Shown here: piece by piece, positions 62,159 through 64,000 of the stretch | Numbering within the stretch: position 1 is the stretch's first letter | Layout: every line of letters begins with the position of its first letter | Assembly: GCF_900107935.1 (NCBI RefSeq) | Contig: NZ_FNVG01000017.1 | Location: forward strand, 1 to 64,000 | From: Vibrio hangzhouensis | GTDB lineage: Bacteria > Pseudomonadota > Gammaproteobacteria > Enterobacterales > Vibrionaceae | DNA length: 64,000 nt | Direction of reading: 5' to 3' | The notes under the pieces: model-generated | Seen by the model: only the letters and a program-made list of their open reading frames with translations | Told to the model about the DNA's origin: nothing | The model's database searches: none | Position numbers and translations under genes: made by a program

Positions 62159-64000
62159 ATGTATAAATCAACCTTCCCCAGGTGCAAAACAATAGGGTTC
62201 CTGACCCTGGTTGCGCCGTTTTCACTTGCTGCAAGCACTCTAAATATCGAGTTTGAAGATTACGACACAGGTGGCCAGAATGTTAGCTACTTTGACAGCT
62301 CTCCGGGCAACGATGGCGGCAAATATCGTGACGACGATGTCGATATCAGAAGCAACGGTTCTGGCGGTTATGCCGTGGGCTGGGCCAAAGATGGCGAGTA
62401 CCTGAACTACACGGTGAATCTGGCTCAGGCAGGAAAATATCGCCTCGACGCTCAGGTCGCAGGCAGCAATACAGAACCGATGTCACTGAGCTTCCACCTC
62501 ACCGATGGCAGCCACTTGGGAACGTTAACTTACTCGCCTCTGGTTGCCGATGTGCGCAGTTTTCAAACCGAAACTCTATCCGATATCTGGCTACCACAAG
62601 GGGAAATCACCGTTCAGGTTCGCTTGCACAGCGGTGCCTTATCCCTCGACAGCTTTGCCTTCATCTTAGATCAGGCCGCTTCCGCCGCCGATACTCAATA
62701 TGGTGCGGGCTCAAGCCTGGTCAATTACGCCCGATTACCTGGAGACTTCATGGCGGCCGATTACAGTGGCTATTTTGATACCACCACAGGCAATGCTGGC
62801 GGCGGATATCGTCAGGACGATGTCGACATTCGAGTCAGTAATCAAACCCCTTTGGTTGGCTGGACTCAACCTGGAGAATATTTAAAGTTTGAAACATCCG
62901 TAGCACAGAGCGGTGCTTACGATGCTGTTTTCAACCTCGCGTCAGATAGTACAAGCGATAAAACGTTGGAGCTTAGAGACGAAACTGGCAACCTGCTAAG
63001 TCAGTTAACTTTTAATACTCAAGGCGCTGGTGCCTATAACCTCGAGCCGTTTACCATGACAGGGATAACACTGCTTGAGGGCCGCCAACAACTGGAGGTT
63101 CGCTTTACCAGTAGTGGCTTCCGCATTCGAAACATTGATATTGTCTCCTCGCCCGATCGCGACGGTGACTGGGTCGGCGACAACGCCGATGCGTTCCCTG
63201 ATGATCCTGCCGCCAGTATCGATACCGATAAAGATGGCTACCCCAATGCTTGGAACGAAGGCAAGACTCAACAAGACTCTACGACTCCTTTAACACTGGA
63301 CGCCTTCCCCGATGACCCAAATGAGCAGATCGACTCCGATAAGGATGGCGTCGGTGACAATGCCGATATTTACCCGTTGCTGCCAGATCTTTGGGTCGCA
63401 CCGGTAATGTCAGTACCGGGTAGCATGCAAGCTGAACACTTTCAATATGGAGAAAATGGCGAAGCTTACTTTGACTTATCCACAGGCAACGCTAAAGAAC
63501 AACATCGTTTAGACGTAGATGTGGACATTCACAATAATAACCAACCTGATAGCTCTGGTAACCCGACCTACGGCATCGCCTATATCGAGGATAGTGAGTG
63601 GTTGATGTATGATCTTGATGTAAAACAAGCGGGACTGTATCAGCTCACTCTGACCGCTGGCAGTGGCCAAATCAGCAAACCAGTTGAACTCTCCGTCCAC
63701 ATTAATGGCGACAGCTACCCACTTGAATATACGGCGAATGTCGCCGATCCTCGCCAATATCAAACGGTCATGCTGGATGCCGATATTCCATTGTCGACTG
63801 GCAAACAGCAATTAATGATACGTTTTGATGACGCCAACGGTGCCTCACTGGATGCTTTCTCACTGACAACTCTCGTCGATAGCGATAACGACGGTGTTTC
63901 TGACGGTCGCGATGCCTTCCCTAACGATCCGAACGAATGGTTAGATAGCGATGGCGACGGCGTGGGTAATAATGAGGATGCCTTTCCCTATAACGCCGCT
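62159..64000 (+). CDS. Secreted multi-CBM6, calcium-repeat protein (partial, continues past window)
   Basis: 614 codons are present with no stop. A signal peptide (about 1-27) is followed by a CBM6-like domain (about 30-175; GNDGGKYRDDDVDI, GWAKDGEYLNYTV) and a second one (about 190-330; GNAGGGYRQDDVDI, GWTQPGEYLKF). Next come thrombospondin-type-3-like calcium repeats (about 333-410; DRDGDWVGDNADAFPDD, DSDKDGVGDNAD), a third CBM6-like domain (about 420-570), and further repeats (DSDNDGVSDGRDAFP, DSDGDGVGNNEDAFP). This layout is common in secreted marine glycosidases and lyases; the catalytic part, if any, lies beyond the window. Confidence 0.85.
   Translation, partial: MYKSTFPRCKTIGFLTLVAPFSLAASTLNIEFEDYDTGGQNVSYFDSSPGNDGGKYRDDDVDIRSNGSGGYAVGWAKDGEYLNYTVNLAQAGKYRLDAQVAGSNTEPMSLSFHLTDGSHLGTLTYSPLVADVRSFQTETLSDIWLPQGEITVQVRLHSGALSLDSFAFILDQAASAADTQYGAGSSLVNYARLPGDFMAADYSGYFDTTTGNAGGGYRQDDVDIRVSNQTPLVGWTQPGEYLKFETSVAQSGAYDAVFNLASDSTSDKTLELRDETGNLLSQLTFNTQGAGAYNLEPFTMTGITLLEGRQQLEVRFTSSGFRIRNIDIVSSPDRDGDWVGDNADAFPDDPAASIDTDKDGYPNAWNEGKTQQDSTTPLTLDAFPDDPNEQIDSDKDGVGDNADIYPLLPDLWVAPVMSVPGSMQAEHFQYGENGEAYFDLSTGNAKEQHRLDVDVDIHNNNQPDSSGNPTYGIAYIEDSEWLMYDLDVKQAGLYQLTLTAGSGQISKPVELSVHINGDSYPLEYTANVADPRQYQTVMLDADIPLSTGKQQLMIRFDDANGASLDAFSLTTLVDSDNDGVSDGRDAFPNDPNEWLDSDGDGVGNNEDAFPYNAA

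Overview
The window looks like a stretch of the large chromosome of a marine Vibrio (Vibrionaceae). The first 168 bases are the 5' end of a 16S rRNA gene with a Vibrio-type V1 region and leader. The order of the next 25 kb (murI, btuB, trmA, yijD-fabR, sthA, cytochrome c4, engB, Spot 42, polA, RyhB, hemB, tatD, tatABC, ubiB-ubiJ-ubiE, rmuC) is a typical vibrio near-origin housekeeping arrangement. No sequence search was run; species is not assigned.

Region 1 (1-26,045): an rRNA operon reading leftward with P1/P2 promoters, then a membrane-anchored RRM protein, murI, a PP-loop protein and btuB behind a cobalamin riboswitch. trmA, yijD-fabR, sthA, a MATE transporter and a methyltransferase with Fur-box-like sites follow. 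This region is rich in small RNAs that the protein ORFs do not show. They are a CsrB/CsrC-family RNA (about 11,342-11,680), Spot 42 (13,858-13,962) with a second terminator-bounded sRNA candidate downstream, and RyhB (17,286-17,482) with a Fur-type promoter. After hemB and tatD come the twin-arginine translocase and ubiquinone genes, ending in rmuC.

Region 2 (26,113-61,986): an almost complete lateral (swarming, peritrichous) flagellar system in one block. The leftward operon motY-lafK-fliEFGHIJ diverges from the rightward fliMNPQR-flhBA plus a degenerate EAL protein. The flagellin lafA follows, then fliD-fliS-fliT-fliK-fliL-lafS-lafT-lafU (lafB-F, S, T, U). The leftward flgBCDEFGHIJKL arm carries an extra flagellin-like protein at its end and diverges from flgA. 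Between the two arms lie a small membrane protein, a heptamer repeat and a two-gene exported pair of unknown function. LafK (sigma-54 activator) and LafS (sigma-28) should drive the cascade; likely sigma-54 sites precede fliD and flgB. I see no fliO, flgM, flgN or chemotaxis genes here. In V. parahaemolyticus, as I recall, the same genes are split over two loci on chromosome 2, so a single locus beside rmuC is a different arrangement.

Region 3 (62,159-64,000): the 5' part of a large secreted protein with three CBM6-like domains and calcium-binding DxDxDG repeats, cut by the window end. It is probably a marine polysaccharide-binding or degrading protein.
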